Shown here: positions 8,657 through 16,827 of the stretch, in pieces
Position numbering within the stretch: position 1 is the first letter of the stretch
Layout of the letters: every line of letters begins with the position of its first letter
Assembly (NCBI GenBank): GCA_963849095.1
Contig: CAWKGA010000001.1
Location: 310,001 to 374,000 of the forward strand
Direction: 5' to 3'
DNA from: JASHUC01 sp963849095
Lineage (GTDB): Bacteria; Pseudomonadota; Gammaproteobacteria; Steroidobacterales; Steroidobacteraceae
Length of the DNA stretch: 64,000 bases
Position numbers and translations under genes: made by a program
The notes under the pieces: model-generated
Database searches by the model: none
Told to the model about the DNA's origin: nothing
Seen by the model: only the letters and a program-made list of their open reading frames with translations

Positions 8657-8873
8657 GTGCCTGATGAATCCGGGACCAGCGCTCGCGGACCTCGCTCACA
8701 CCAGCTTCCCGTTCGGCTGCGCTCTCGAACAGGTCGGCCAACGTCATGAGAGACCAGAGCTGGCGCAGCTTGAGCTCCGTCGACGCATGGCGGAGTTCTT
8801 CAATCTCAAAGGCGTCTGCCTGCGCGAGCCCGGCGAGGTAGCCTCGGACTTCCTTGGGAGTCATGATTGTCAC
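8649..8873 (-). CDS. Small hypothetical protein, partner of the nucleotidyltransferase fragment
   Basis: A 74-residue, mostly helical, charged protein (PKEVRGYLAGLAQADAFEIE...RERWSRIHQARG). I do not recognise a named family. Its stop overlaps the start of the nucleotidyltransferase-like gene by 8 bases, so the two are translationally coupled. Small genes of this kind often precede AbiEii-like nucleotidyltransferases, as an antitoxin or helper. That role is inferred from position only. It is part of the foreign DNA separating pilR from pilS. Confidence 0.5.
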   Translation of the reverse strand: MTIMTPKEVRGYLAGLAQADAFEIEELRHASTELKLRQLWSLMTLADLFESAAEREAGVSEVRERWSRIHQARG

Positions 8874-8954
8874 TGCTCGATGTTACCTCGGACGCCGATA
8901 CGTTTCCCGACCCGACAGCTGCATAGCTGATGAATCGCGGGGCCCTCCATTCTG

Positions 8955-9133
8955 CTACGGCAACTCCCAGCGCTGCGGGTCCGCGAACACCAGTCGGAAG
9001 ATGCTGCCGCCTCCGGGGCGCGGCTCGTGCAGGAGCGTCGCGCCGCTCGTCTGGGCGAGCTTGCGCGCGAGGAACAGGCCGAGTCCGGGGCTGCCTCGCT
9101 CGCCGCTGAAGAAGGGCTCGAAGACGCGCTCGA
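8955..9133 (-). pseudogene. Duplicated 3'-terminal fragment of pilS
   Basis: This 179-base segment aligns without gaps to the last 179 bases of the intact pilS (10312-10490), with about 11 mismatches (roughly 94% identity by eye). It encodes ERVFEPFFSGERG, then GLGLFLARKLAQTSGATLL, and ends with the same FADPQRWELP stop. At its upstream edge the identity stops abruptly at 9133/10490. No start or kinase core is attached, so it is a fragment. Together with the real pilS end it forms a direct repeat bracketing the MNT/HEPN operon. Confidence 0.9.
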
Positions 9134-9300
9134 TCAAATGCGCGTATTCGTGCAGTTTTGTCTTATCACCTGCTGGGCGTGGGACTTCCGGCTCAGTCCA
9201 CGAATCTAACGTCGATGCCTCCGGCTCTGACGACTTAGAACTGAAATACACGTTTAGAAAGCCTCTTGACCGTGACATGTCACCAGGGTACGCTGAGGTC

Positions 9301-9597
9301 ATGAAACCTTCAGAGGCCCTTGCAATGCACCGCGAGCGCATTCGTGCCATCGTGACGCATTATGGCGGCGTGAATCCGCGAGTCTTCGGGTCCGTCGCGC
9401 GGGGAGAGGACGCTGAGGACAGCGATCTTGACATCCTGGTGGATGATCCCGAAGGTCACCGGCTCAATTTATTCGCGCTCGGTGGCATGAATTACGACAT
9501 ATCGTCTCTCATCGGGCGACCGGTCAACGTCGTACCTGCGGCTGACTTACCTCAGCGGATGCGTAACGAGGCGTATTCCGAGGCGGTGCCGCTATGA
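9301..9597 (+). CDS. mntA: MNT-domain nucleotidyltransferase, antitoxin of a HEPN-MNT pair
   Basis: This 98-residue minimal nucleotidyltransferase has the GSVARG motif at 30-35 and the catalytic aspartates in SDLDILVDD (D42, D44). Proteins of this type (MntA) pair with a HEPN toxin and can neutralise it, in studied cases by AMP-ylation of the toxin. The ATG at 9301 gives the standard start just before the helix that leads into the nucleotidyltransferase fold. The stop overlaps the HEPN start by 4 bases. Codon use here appears less GC-rich than in the surrounding pil genes, which suggests acquired DNA. Confidence 0.88.
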   Translation: MKPSEALAMHRERIRAIVTHYGGVNPRVFGSVARGEDAEDSDLDILVDDPEGHRLNLFALGGMNYDISSLIGRPVNVVPAADLPQRMRNEAYSEAVPL

Positions 9598-10019
9598 GAT
9601 CCAAGAAATTCCGGGATTCCGACTATCTGGAACACATCGCGAACCGCATTGTGCGGATTGAGCGGGCGACATCGGGCGTCGATCTCGCGGGTTTTCTCGG
9701 GAACGAGGATTTGCAGGCCGCCATCGAGCGATACATTGAGGTCATTGGCGAGGCGGCGGGGAACTTAAGCCAACATACTCGAGATCTGGCGCCGGATGTC
9801 CCGTGGAGCCAAGTCATTGGCGCAAGGAGTGTCATCGTCCACGGATATGCGGAGATAGAACCCGATCGAATATGGGATATCGTAAAAAGCCACATTCCCT
9901 CGTTACGAGTCGCGGTTGGTCGATTGCGGCAACTTGTCAATGAGAAAGAGCGGGCAGAACCGCAGCGGCACGTGCAATCCGAGGAAGAACCGGATCCCCG
10001 TAAGGACCTCGGCCGATGA
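9594..10019 (+). CDS. hepT: HEPN-domain (DUF86, HepT-like) RNase toxin
   Basis: The 141-residue helical protein has the HEPN signature R-x4-H followed by Tyr (R78, H83, Y85 in GARSVIVHGY). This is the active site of HepT-type RNases. It is coupled to the MNT gene by a 4-base overlap, as in known MntA/HepT modules. The C-terminal 25 residues are charged and extend past the usual DUF86 end. A further ORF begins in its stop codon (ATGA), so the operon may have three genes. Confidence 0.87.
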   Translation: MRSKKFRDSDYLEHIANRIVRIERATSGVDLAGFLGNEDLQAAIERYIEVIGEAAGNLSQHTRDLAPDVPWSQVIGARSVIVHGYAEIEPDRIWDIVKSHIPSLRVAVGRLRQLVNEKERAEPQRHVQSEEEPDPRKDLGR

Positions 10020-10192
10020 GCGGGCTGGCGGCCAGTTCCGCGGCGCGCCGCAAGCGCGCCGAGCGCGAGCGGCGCCGGAAGGCGGGCTTTGTCTTGCGGC
10101 AGATCTGGGTGCGACCCGGTGACTGGCCGCGCGTGAAGCGGTACCTGGAAGCGCTCGACCGGCCTGACGGCCGGTGGTCCGGCCCCCGATGA
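10016..10192 (+). CDS. Small basic protein, third gene of the MNT/HEPN operon
   Basis: An ORF of 58 codons begins with an ATG that overlaps the HEPN stop (ATGA) and ends with TGA at 10190-10192. Its first half is very basic (RRKRAERERRRKAGF). The second half reads RQIWVRPGDWPRVKRYLEAL, a compact motif with protein-like residue choice. I do not recognise a family. The basic stretch could bind RNA or DNA. Translational coupling argues that it is expressed with the toxin-antitoxin pair. The alternative is a chance ORF in GC-rich DNA, but the 4-base overlap and clean end make that less likely. Confidence 0.5.
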   Translation: MSGLAASSAARRKRAERERRRKAGFVLRQIWVRPGDWPRVKRYLEALDRPDGRWSGPR

Positions 10193-10311
10193 CACGCCGC
10201 CGGCAGCCTGGCTGACACTACCGTCATCCGCACTGCTCCAAGATACCGAGCACTCTTCCTTCCCTGTCTCCTGAGACCAGCTGAATGCGCCGGGAGCCGC
10301 GAGCCTGGGGG

Positions 10312-10490
10312 CTACGGCAGCTCCCAGCGCTGCGGGTCCGCGAACACCAGTCGGAAAATGCTGCCGCCTCCGGGGCGCGGCTCGTGCAGGAGCGTCGCGC
10401 CGCTGGTCTGGGCGAGCTCGCGTGCGAGAAACAGGCCGAGCCCGGTGCCGCCCCGCTCGCCGCTGAAGAAGGGCTCGAAGATGCGCTCGA
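10312..10490. repeat. Direct repeat copy B: 3' end of intact pilS
   Basis: This is the 179-base partner of the fragment at 8955-9133, in the same orientation and without gaps. The two copies lie 1,357 bases apart and enclose the MNT/HEPN module. The stop codon of pilS lies within this copy, so the full gene is kept intact. Confidence 0.9.
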
Positions 10491-11976
10491 CGTTCTCCGG
10501 CGGCACGCCCGGCCCGCGGTCCGACACCTCCAGGAACGGGCGAGCCGTCGTCGTGAGGCGGCCGTAGCGGATCTCGACGAGGCCTTCGGCGCGCCCCTTC
10601 ACGGCGTGTTTGATGGCGTTGTCACAGAGATTCCAGAGCACCTGGCGCAGCTGGCCGGGGTCGGCGCGCACCTCGATGTCGGGCTCCCCTAAGAGTGCGG
10701 CCACCTCCGGACGGTACACCGCGAGGCGCTCGGCCGGCCATTGCATCGTTGCGCAGAATTCCTCGCGGAACTCCTCGATCCAGCCGCGTAAGGAAAGCCT
10801 CTCCAAACGAGCTTCCTCGCGGCGTGAGAGCTGCAGCACATTGTCGATGATGGTGCTCACGCGATCGGCGTTGGCGCGGATGATCTCGGTGAGGCGCTTG
10901 TCGTCGCCCGTGAGTTCCGGGGACTCCGCGAGGAGCTGTCCCGCATGGCTCATGGCGCCCACGGGGTTGCGGATCTCGTGCGCGATGCTCGCGCTCAGGC
11001 GCCCGAGGGCCGCGAGCTTCGACCGCTGGACCTGCTCGGCGAGGACGCTCGTATCCTCCAGGAACACGAGTATGGGGGCGGGCTCGGCGCTGCCGAGCGG
11101 GGCGAAGTGCGGCCGGACGATGCGTCCGCCCTCGGCGGAGACGAACGTCTGAGTGGGATCGGGCGCGGAGTCCGAGTGCTGCCGCCAGCTCTCGAGGAGA
11201 TAGAGCAGCCGCGGCGAGGACTCCCCGAGGAGCGCTCCGGGATAGGCCGCGCGATCGCCGAGGATCTGCGCGGCGGATTCGTTGATGAGCCGGATGTGAT
11301 CCTGGGAGTCGACGACGAGGATGCTCTCGCGCAGGTGCTGCACGATGTACTGGGAGAGTTGCGCGAGGTTCGCGAGGTCCACCTCCTGCCGGCGCACGAG
11401 CGCCTCGCTCTCGCGCAGGCGGTTGGCGACGGGCCAGACGGAGAGCGCGATGATGAAGAGGATCCCGCCCAGCACGCCGGCCGTGGTGTAGTCGCTCGTG
11501 GGTGTGATGTCCTGGACGCCCAGGACAATCTGCTGCGTGAGCTCGCCCAGGGCGGCGAGGGACGCGATCAGGAACACATCCCGGCTGCCCGCGAGGATCG
11601 CCATCGCGCCGACCGGCAGCACGAGCAGGATGCCGAGGCCGCTCGAGACCCCGCCGCTCGCGTACAGGATGAGCGAGATGCCGGCCGCATCGACGGCGGC
11701 ATTCACGAGGGCGATGGTGCGCAGGCTCGGCCAGCTCAGGCCTCGCGTGACGATGAGCAGCAGGCCGGCCATGAAGTAACCGACGCAGACGGTCACGAGC
11801 AAGTGCGAAGTGGGGACCCGCGTGAGAAAGCTCGGGGCCGTGAGCCACTGGATGAGGAGCAGTACCGGGGGGATCAGGAGCCGGTAGACGCTGGCAAGCC
11901 CGACGACGCGCCAGGCGAGACCGGTCGGAGCGGTGAGAGCCGGTCCAGGGAGGGCCGTCGCGTTACCGGTCGGCAT
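10312..11976 (-). CDS. pilS: Sensor histidine kinase PilS
   Basis: The protein has about six N-terminal membrane helices, a PAS-like linker (LRESILVVDSQDHIRLINES), a HisKA domain with SIAHEIRNPVGAMSHAGQLL, and an HATPase domain with DNAIKHA (N box), DRGPGV (G1) and GTGLGLFL (G2). It phosphorylates PilR to switch on pilA. The frame is open further upstream to 12057, but that would overlap the divergent sucC start. I place the start at the ATG at 11976 (MPTGNATAL), which leaves a normal cytoplasmic tail. No clear ribosome binding site is visible, so the start is uncertain. The last 179 bases exist in a second copy at 8955-9133. Confidence 0.92.
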   Translation of the reverse strand: MPTGNATALPGPALTAPTGLAWRVVGLASVYRLLIPPVLLLIQWLTAPSFLTRVPTSHLLVTVCVGYFMAGLLLIVTRGLSWPSLRTIALVNAAVDAAGISLILYASGGVSSGLGILLVLPVGAMAILAGSRDVFLIASLAALGELTQQIVLGVQDITPTSDYTTAGVLGGILFIIALSVWPVANRLRESEALVRRQEVDLANLAQLSQYIVQHLRESILVVDSQDHIRLINESAAQILGDRAAYPGALLGESSPRLLYLLESWRQHSDSAPDPTQTFVSAEGGRIVRPHFAPLGSAEPAPILVFLEDTSVLAEQVQRSKLAALGRLSASIAHEIRNPVGAMSHAGQLLAESPELTGDDKRLTEIIRANADRVSTIIDNVLQLSRREEARLERLSLRGWIEEFREEFCATMQWPAERLAVYRPEVAALLGEPDIEVRADPGQLRQVLWNLCDNAIKHAVKGRAEGLVEIRYGRLTTTARPFLEVSDRGPGVPPENVERIFEPFFSGERGGTGLGLFLARELAQTSGATLLHEPRPGGGSIFRLVFADPQRWELP

Positions 11977-12055
11977 AGGCGGTACCCGCAATGCGCGACC
12001 GTAGCGTCTTTGGCAGAATAGGCGGCTTCTTGTCCATAGGCTCCTGTGGTTTAGC

Positions 12056-13228
12056 ATGAACTTGCACGAATATCAGGCGAAGGACGTATTTCGCACGTAT
12101 GGCATTCCCGTGCCGGCGGGGCGCGTCGCGGCGACCCCCGGGGAAGCCGTCGAGGCGGCCCGGGCGCTCGGGGGCTCGGTCTGGGTGGTCAAGGCCCAGG
12201 TGCACGCCGGCGGCCGGGGCAAGGCGGGGGGGGTGAAGCTCGCGCGCGACCTCGATGGCGTGCGATCGGCCGCCGAGGGGATGCTCGGACGGCGGCTCGC
12301 CACCCATCAGACCGGCCCCGAGGGGCTCCCGGTGGAGAAGGTCTATGTGGAGGTCGGATCGGACATCGCGCGCGAGATCTACCTCTCGCTGACCCTCAAT
12401 CGCGAGCGGGGGCGGATCGCGGTCATCGCCTCGGCGGCCGGGGGCATGGAGATCGAGGAGGTGGCGGCGACCGCGCCGGAGAAGATCCTGACCGTCAACG
12501 TGAATCCGGCGGCGGGTCTACAGCCCTACCAGTGCCGTAAGCTCGCGTTTGGCCTCGGGCTCAAGGGTGAACAGATCGGCGAGCTCCAGGCAATCGCCTT
12601 CGCGCTGTACCGGCTGTACCTCGAGCGCGATGCGAGCCTCGTCGAGATCAACCCGCTCATCGTGACCCGGGCGGGGCACCTGCTCGCGCTCGACGCCAAG
12701 ATCAACATCGACGAGAACGCCCTGTTCCGGGAGAAGGAGATGGCGGCGCTCCGCGATCCCTCCCAGGAGGATCCGATGGAGCGCCGCGCGAGCGAGCACG
12801 AGCTCAACTACGTCTCGCTCGACGGCGATATCGCCTGCATGGTGAACGGGGCGGGACTTGCGATGGCGACCATGGATCTGATCAAGCTCCACGGCGGCCG
12901 GCCCGCCAACTTCCTCGACGTGGGAGGTGGCGCGACGAGCGGGCGGGTGACCGTGGCGTTCCAGCTCATTTTGTCGAACCCCAAGGTGCGCGCGATCCTC
13001 GTGAACATCTTCGGCGGCATCGTGCGCTGCGACCTGATCGCCGAGGGAGTCATCAACGCCGTGAAGAACGTCGGTGTGCGGGTGCCCGTCGTGGTGCGCC
13101 TGGAGGGCACGAACGCCGACAAGGCGCGGGAGATGCTCGCGAAGAGCGGCCTCACCATCGCGGCGGCAAGTGACCTCACGGATGCCGCGCGCACGGCGGT
13201 GTCGCTCGCGCGCAAGGCGGCCGCATGA
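12056..13228 (+). CDS. sucC: Succinyl-CoA synthetase beta subunit
   Basis: The 390-residue protein opens with MNLHEYQAKDVFRTYGIPVP, the family start, and has an ATP-grasp domain with VKAQVHAGGRGKAGGVKL. The C-terminal CoA-ligase domain has the GGIVRCD and NIFGG motifs. With SucD it interconverts succinyl-CoA and succinate with NDP phosphorylation in the citric acid cycle. It overlaps sucD by 4 bases and is transcribed divergently from pilS. The start has no ambiguity because the conserved N terminus begins at the first ATG. Confidence 0.96.
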   Translation: MNLHEYQAKDVFRTYGIPVPAGRVAATPGEAVEAARALGGSVWVVKAQVHAGGRGKAGGVKLARDLDGVRSAAEGMLGRRLATHQTGPEGLPVEKVYVEVGSDIAREIYLSLTLNRERGRIAVIASAAGGMEIEEVAATAPEKILTVNVNPAAGLQPYQCRKLAFGLGLKGEQIGELQAIAFALYRLYLERDASLVEINPLIVTRAGHLLALDAKINIDENALFREKEMAALRDPSQEDPMERRASEHELNYVSLDGDIACMVNGAGLAMATMDLIKLHGGRPANFLDVGGGATSGRVTVAFQLILSNPKVRAILVNIFGGIVRCDLIAEGVINAVKNVGVRVPVVVRLEGTNADKAREMLAKSGLTIAAASDLTDAARTAVSLARKAAA

Positions 13229-14196
13229 GTATTCTCGTGGGCAAGAGCACGCGGGTGATCTGCCAAGGATTCACCGGCAAGCAGGGCACCTTTCACTCGG
13301 AGCAGTGCTTGGCGTACGGCACCCGGCTGGTCGGCGGCACAACACCTGGCCGCGGGGGCGGCAAGCACCTCGGCCTGCCGGTCTTCGATACCGTCGAGGA
13401 GGCCTCGCGCAAGACGGGCGCCACGGCGAGCATGATCTACGTGCCGGCCGCGCACGCCGCCGACGCCATCCTCGAATCCGCCGACGCCGGTATCGAGCTC
13501 ATCGTGTGCATCACCGAGGGCATACCGGTCAACGATATGGTGCGGGTGAAAGCCGCGCTCGCCGGCTCGGCCAGCCGGCTCGTGGGCCCCAACTGTCCGG
13601 GCGTGATCACACCCGGGGCGTGCAAGATGGGGATCATGCCGGGCTTCATCCACAAGAAGGGCTCGGTCGGCATCGTGTCCCGATCCGGCACGCTCACGTA
13701 CGAGGCGGTTTTCCAGACCACCCGTGCGGGCCTCGGCCAGAGCACGTGCGTCGGCATCGGGGGGGATCCGGTGCGCGGCATGAATTTCATCGATGTCCTC
13801 GCGCTCTTCGAGGCCGATCCGCAGACCGAGGGCATCGTCATGGTCGGCGAGATCGGCGGCAGCGACGAGGAGGCGGCGGCCGCCTACATCCGGCGCTCCG
13901 TCACGAAGCCCGTCGTCGCTTACATCGCGGGCGTCACGGCGCCGCCCGGCAAGCGGATGGGCCACGCCGGCGCCATCGTCGCCGGGGGCAAGGGCACCGC
14001 TGCGGACAAGTTCCGCGCGCTCGAGGCCGCGGGCGTGCGGACGGTCAGGTCGCCGGCGGAGCTGGGGTCCACCATGGCGGAGCTGCTCCGGGGCAAACCC
14101 CGGCGCGCTGCACCGGCCCGGCGTGCGGCGCCGGCTCGACGCGCCGCCCCCGCCAAGCGCGCCGGGCGCAAGACCAAGGCCGCGAGGCACCGGTAG
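13225..14196 (+). CDS. sucD: Succinyl-CoA synthetase alpha subunit with a basic Ala/Pro/Arg tail
   Basis: Residues 1 to about 288 form a normal SucD: a CoA-binding N-terminal domain (STRVICQGFTGKQGTFHSEQ) and a ligase domain whose phospho-histidine lies in the GKRMGHAGAIVAGGKGTA region. Standard SucD ends near residue 290. Here about 35 extra residues follow, built of RRAAPA-type repeats and ending in KRAGRKTKAARHR. This tail is extremely basic and resembles histone H1-like C termini. It would not be needed for catalysis. It is in frame and ends in a clean stop, so it is not a frameshift product. Confidence 0.95.
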   Translation: MSILVGKSTRVICQGFTGKQGTFHSEQCLAYGTRLVGGTTPGRGGGKHLGLPVFDTVEEASRKTGATASMIYVPAAHAADAILESADAGIELIVCITEGIPVNDMVRVKAALAGSASRLVGPNCPGVITPGACKMGIMPGFIHKKGSVGIVSRSGTLTYEAVFQTTRAGLGQSTCVGIGGDPVRGMNFIDVLALFEADPQTEGIVMVGEIGGSDEEAAAAYIRRSVTKPVVAYIAGVTAPPGKRMGHAGAIVAGGKGTAADKFRALEAAGVRTVRSPAELGSTMAELLRGKPRRAAPARRAAPARRAAPAKRAGRKTKAARHR

Positions 14197-14258
14197 CCGC
14201 CGCCTTCCGGCTGCGGCCGTACCAGGTCTCGGTCGCACGGAGCCTGCTGAACATATAC

Positions 14259-15947
14259 ATGAGCACTCAATCGCCTGGAACGATGGGGTCCGCCCCTCCG
14301 GGGCCTCAGCCCCACCCGGGCGCCGAGCCGCGGCTGCGGATCGGGCTCGCGCAGCTCGATCTGCTGGTCGGCGACGTGCAGGGCAACGCGGGGCGGGTGA
14401 TCGAGACGGCCCGGCGCGAGCGCGCGGCGCTCGCCGCGGATCTGCTCGTGTTTCCGGAGCTGACCCTCTCCGGCTATCCGCCCGAGGACCTGCTGTTCCA
14501 CCGCGGCTTTCGCCGGCAGGTGGAAGCGGGGCTCGAGGCGATGCGCCGCGAGGTGCAGGGCGTCTGCGTCTACGTCGGCTATCCCGAGTACAGCGGCCTC
14601 AACATCTTCAATGCGGGGGCCTTGATCAGCGACGGCCGGCTCCTCGCGAACCACCGCAAGAGCGAGCTGCCCAACTACAAGGTGTTCGACGAGAAGCGCT
14701 ACTTCCGGGCGGGCAGCGAGCCGACGGTCGTCGAGTGCCGCGGCTTCAAGCTGGGGCTCCTGGTCTGCGAGGACATGTGGGAGGTCGAGTCGGCCCGGGC
14801 CGCCCTCGCGCGAGGCGCGGAGCTGCTCATCGTGATCAACGCCTCGCCCTACGAGATTCACAAGCAGCGGGAGCGCGAGCGGATCGCGCGCGACCGCGTC
14901 GCCGACGTGCGCCTGCCCATCGTGTACGTGAACATGGTCGGAGGCCAGGACGAGCTGGTGTTCGATGGCAACTCGTTCGTGATGGATGGGCAGGGCAACG
15001 TCGTGATGCGTGCTCCGGCATTCGAGGAGGGAACCTACGTCGTCGAGCTGGTGCGCAAGGGATCGAAGGCCGTGCCGCAGCCCGAAGCCGTCGCCCCCGA
15101 GCTCACGGACGAGGCGAGCATCTACCACGCGCTGGTGCTCGGCGTGCGGGACTACGTGAACAAGCACGGATTCCCCGGAGTCGTCATGGGGCTCTCCGGC
15201 GGCGTGGACTCGGCGCTGACGCTGGCCATCGCCGTGGATGCGCTGGGCGCGGAGCGCGTTCATGCCGTCATGATGCCGTCCCGCTACACCTCTCCCATGA
15301 GCATCGAGGACGCGGAGGAGCAGGCGCGCACGCTGGGGGTGGCCTACAGCATCATCTCCATCGAGAGCATGTTCCAGACGATGCTCGCTGCCCTCGAGAA
15401 GCAGTTCGCCGGCCGGCGGCCCGACAGCGCGGAGGAGAACATCCAGTCGCGCTGCCGGATGCTGATCCTGATGGGCATCTCGAACAAGACCGGCAGGATG
15501 CTGCTCACGACCGGAAACAAGAGCGAGATGGCCGTCGGCTACGCGACGCTCTACGGCGACATGGCGGGCGGCTTCGCGCCGATCAAGGATTGCAGCAAGC
15601 TCCTGGTCTACCGGCTCGCCGGCTACCGCAACAGCCGCGAGCGGGCGATTCCGCAGCGGGTGATCGACCGGGCGCCCTCGGCGGAGCTGCGCCCGGACCA
15701 GAAGGACTCGGACTCGCTCCCTCCCTACGACGTGCTCGACCCGATCCTGGAAGCGTTCATCGAGGAGGATCTCTCGGTCGACGAGATCGAGGCGCGCGGC
15801 TTCGACCGTGCGACGGTCGGGCGGGTGCTGGACCTCGTCAAGCGCAACGAGTACAAGCGGCGCCAGGCGCCGCCCGGCGTGCGGGTGAGCCGTCGCGCGT
15901 TCGGCCGGGACTGGCGCTATCCGATCACCAACGGGTACCGGCGATAG
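14259..15947 (+). CDS. nadE: Glutamine-dependent NAD+ synthetase
   Basis: The 562-residue enzyme amidates deamido-NAD to NAD using ammonia released from glutamine. The N-terminal nitrilase-type glutaminase domain shows the Glu-Lys-Cys triad (E67 in FPELTLSGYPPEDLL, K134 in NHRKSELPNY, C170 in LLVCEDMWE). The C-terminal synthetase domain has the PP-loop SGGVDSA and the TTGNKSEMAVGYATLYGDM motif. The start at 14259 gives a Pro-rich tail of about 24 residues before the conserved core. An internal ATG at 14283 is possible. The gene follows sucD by 62 bases. Confidence 0.93.
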   Translation: MSTQSPGTMGSAPPGPQPHPGAEPRLRIGLAQLDLLVGDVQGNAGRVIETARRERAALAADLLVFPELTLSGYPPEDLLFHRGFRRQVEAGLEAMRREVQGVCVYVGYPEYSGLNIFNAGALISDGRLLANHRKSELPNYKVFDEKRYFRAGSEPTVVECRGFKLGLLVCEDMWEVESARAALARGAELLIVINASPYEIHKQRERERIARDRVADVRLPIVYVNMVGGQDELVFDGNSFVMDGQGNVVMRAPAFEEGTYVVELVRKGSKAVPQPEAVAPELTDEASIYHALVLGVRDYVNKHGFPGVVMGLSGGVDSALTLAIAVDALGAERVHAVMMPSRYTSPMSIEDAEEQARTLGVAYSIISIESMFQTMLAALEKQFAGRRPDSAEENIQSRCRMLILMGISNKTGRMLLTTGNKSEMAVGYATLYGDMAGGFAPIKDCSKLLVYRLAGYRNSRERAIPQRVIDRAPSAELRPDQKDSDSLPPYDVLDPILEAFIEEDLSVDEIEARGFDRATVGRVLDLVKRNEYKRRQAPPGVRVSRRAFGRDWRYPITNGYRR

Positions 15948-15953
15948 GGATCG

Positions 15954-16748
15954 CTACCAGAATTTCCACCAGTGGTGGACTGGCTCTCTGTATTGCTGCG
16001 AGGTATTCGGGAAATTGACCTGATAGACCTCGCGAGCCTGCGCGGCCCGCTCCTTCAGCCCGAGCTTGTCGTAGCCCGCCATCATGATCTGGAGCGCTTG
16101 CTGCACCGCGGGCGCCCCGTCGAACTGTTCGATACATTCGTTCGCGCGCCGGACGGCCCCGACGTACGCGCCGCGGCGCATGTAGTAGTCGGCAACGTGC
16201 ACGTCGTAGTTCGCGAGCCGATCGCGGAGGTAGACCATGCGCTGGTGGGCGTCGTAGGCGTAGGCGCTCTTCGGATACTGCTCGACGACCGTGCGGAAGG
16301 CGTCGAATGACTTGAGCTCATTGTTCGGCGGGCGCTTGGTGATATCGGCGTGGAACAGGCGCTCCAGCACGTTCGCCGGGGGCTGGAAGTTCACGAGCCC
16401 CTTGACGTACCAGGCATAGTCCACCCGGGGATGGGTGGGATTCTCGCGGATGAACTCATCGGCGGCGTCCGTCGCCGAATCGGCCTCGTTGTTACGGTAA
16501 TAGGCGTAGATCAGGTCGATTCGCGCCTGTCGCGCCTGATCGGTGAACGGGAAGCGGGCCGTGAGGGCCTCGTAGAGCTTGATGGCCCCCTTGTAGTTGT
16601 AGTTGACCATCTCGCGGTGCGCCGCCTTGTAGAGAAGATCGGGGTTCGCCTGCATCTTCTTCTTGGCGGCCGTGTGGCAGCCCGTGGTGGCGAAGCAGAA
16701 CAGGCAGAGCACGAGTGCCATGCTCCGTGCGAGCGCGGATGCGGACAT
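15954..16748 (-). CDS. bamD: Outer-membrane assembly lipoprotein BamD
   Basis: The 264-residue lipoprotein has a signal peptide with the lipobox FATTGC, so the mature protein starts at Cys near residue 24. It is followed by TPR helices with the BamD pattern (AHREMVNYNYKGAIKLYEAL, ARFPFTDQARQARIDLIYAYY). BamD is the essential lipoprotein of the BAM complex that inserts beta-barrel proteins into the outer membrane. It is divergent from rluD, an arrangement (bamD/rluD/pgeF/clpB) conserved in Gammaproteobacteria including E. coli. Length and TPR content are normal. Confidence 0.94.
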   Translation of the reverse strand: MSASALARSMALVLCLFCFATTGCHTAAKKKMQANPDLLYKAAHREMVNYNYKGAIKLYEALTARFPFTDQARQARIDLIYAYYRNNEADSATDAADEFIRENPTHPRVDYAWYVKGLVNFQPPANVLERLFHADITKRPPNNELKSFDAFRTVVEQYPKSAYAYDAHQRMVYLRDRLANYDVHVADYYMRRGAYVGAVRRANECIEQFDGAPAVQQALQIMMAGYDKLGLKERAAQAREVYQVNFPNTSQQYREPVHHWWKFW

Positions 16749-16827
16749 GAGATATGGGGCCCCTCGATGGAAGGAAGTTAATGGAGCAGTATAGCCAATC
16801 CGCCGACCCGGCCTTACGACTCAAAGA

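Noticed and set aside
13793..16018. Very long plus-strand ORF over sucD and nadE
   Set aside because: It is Arg/Gly/Ala-rich and shadows two clear genes in another frame. The same applies to long ORFs over pilR, pilB, mutS, alaS and recA.
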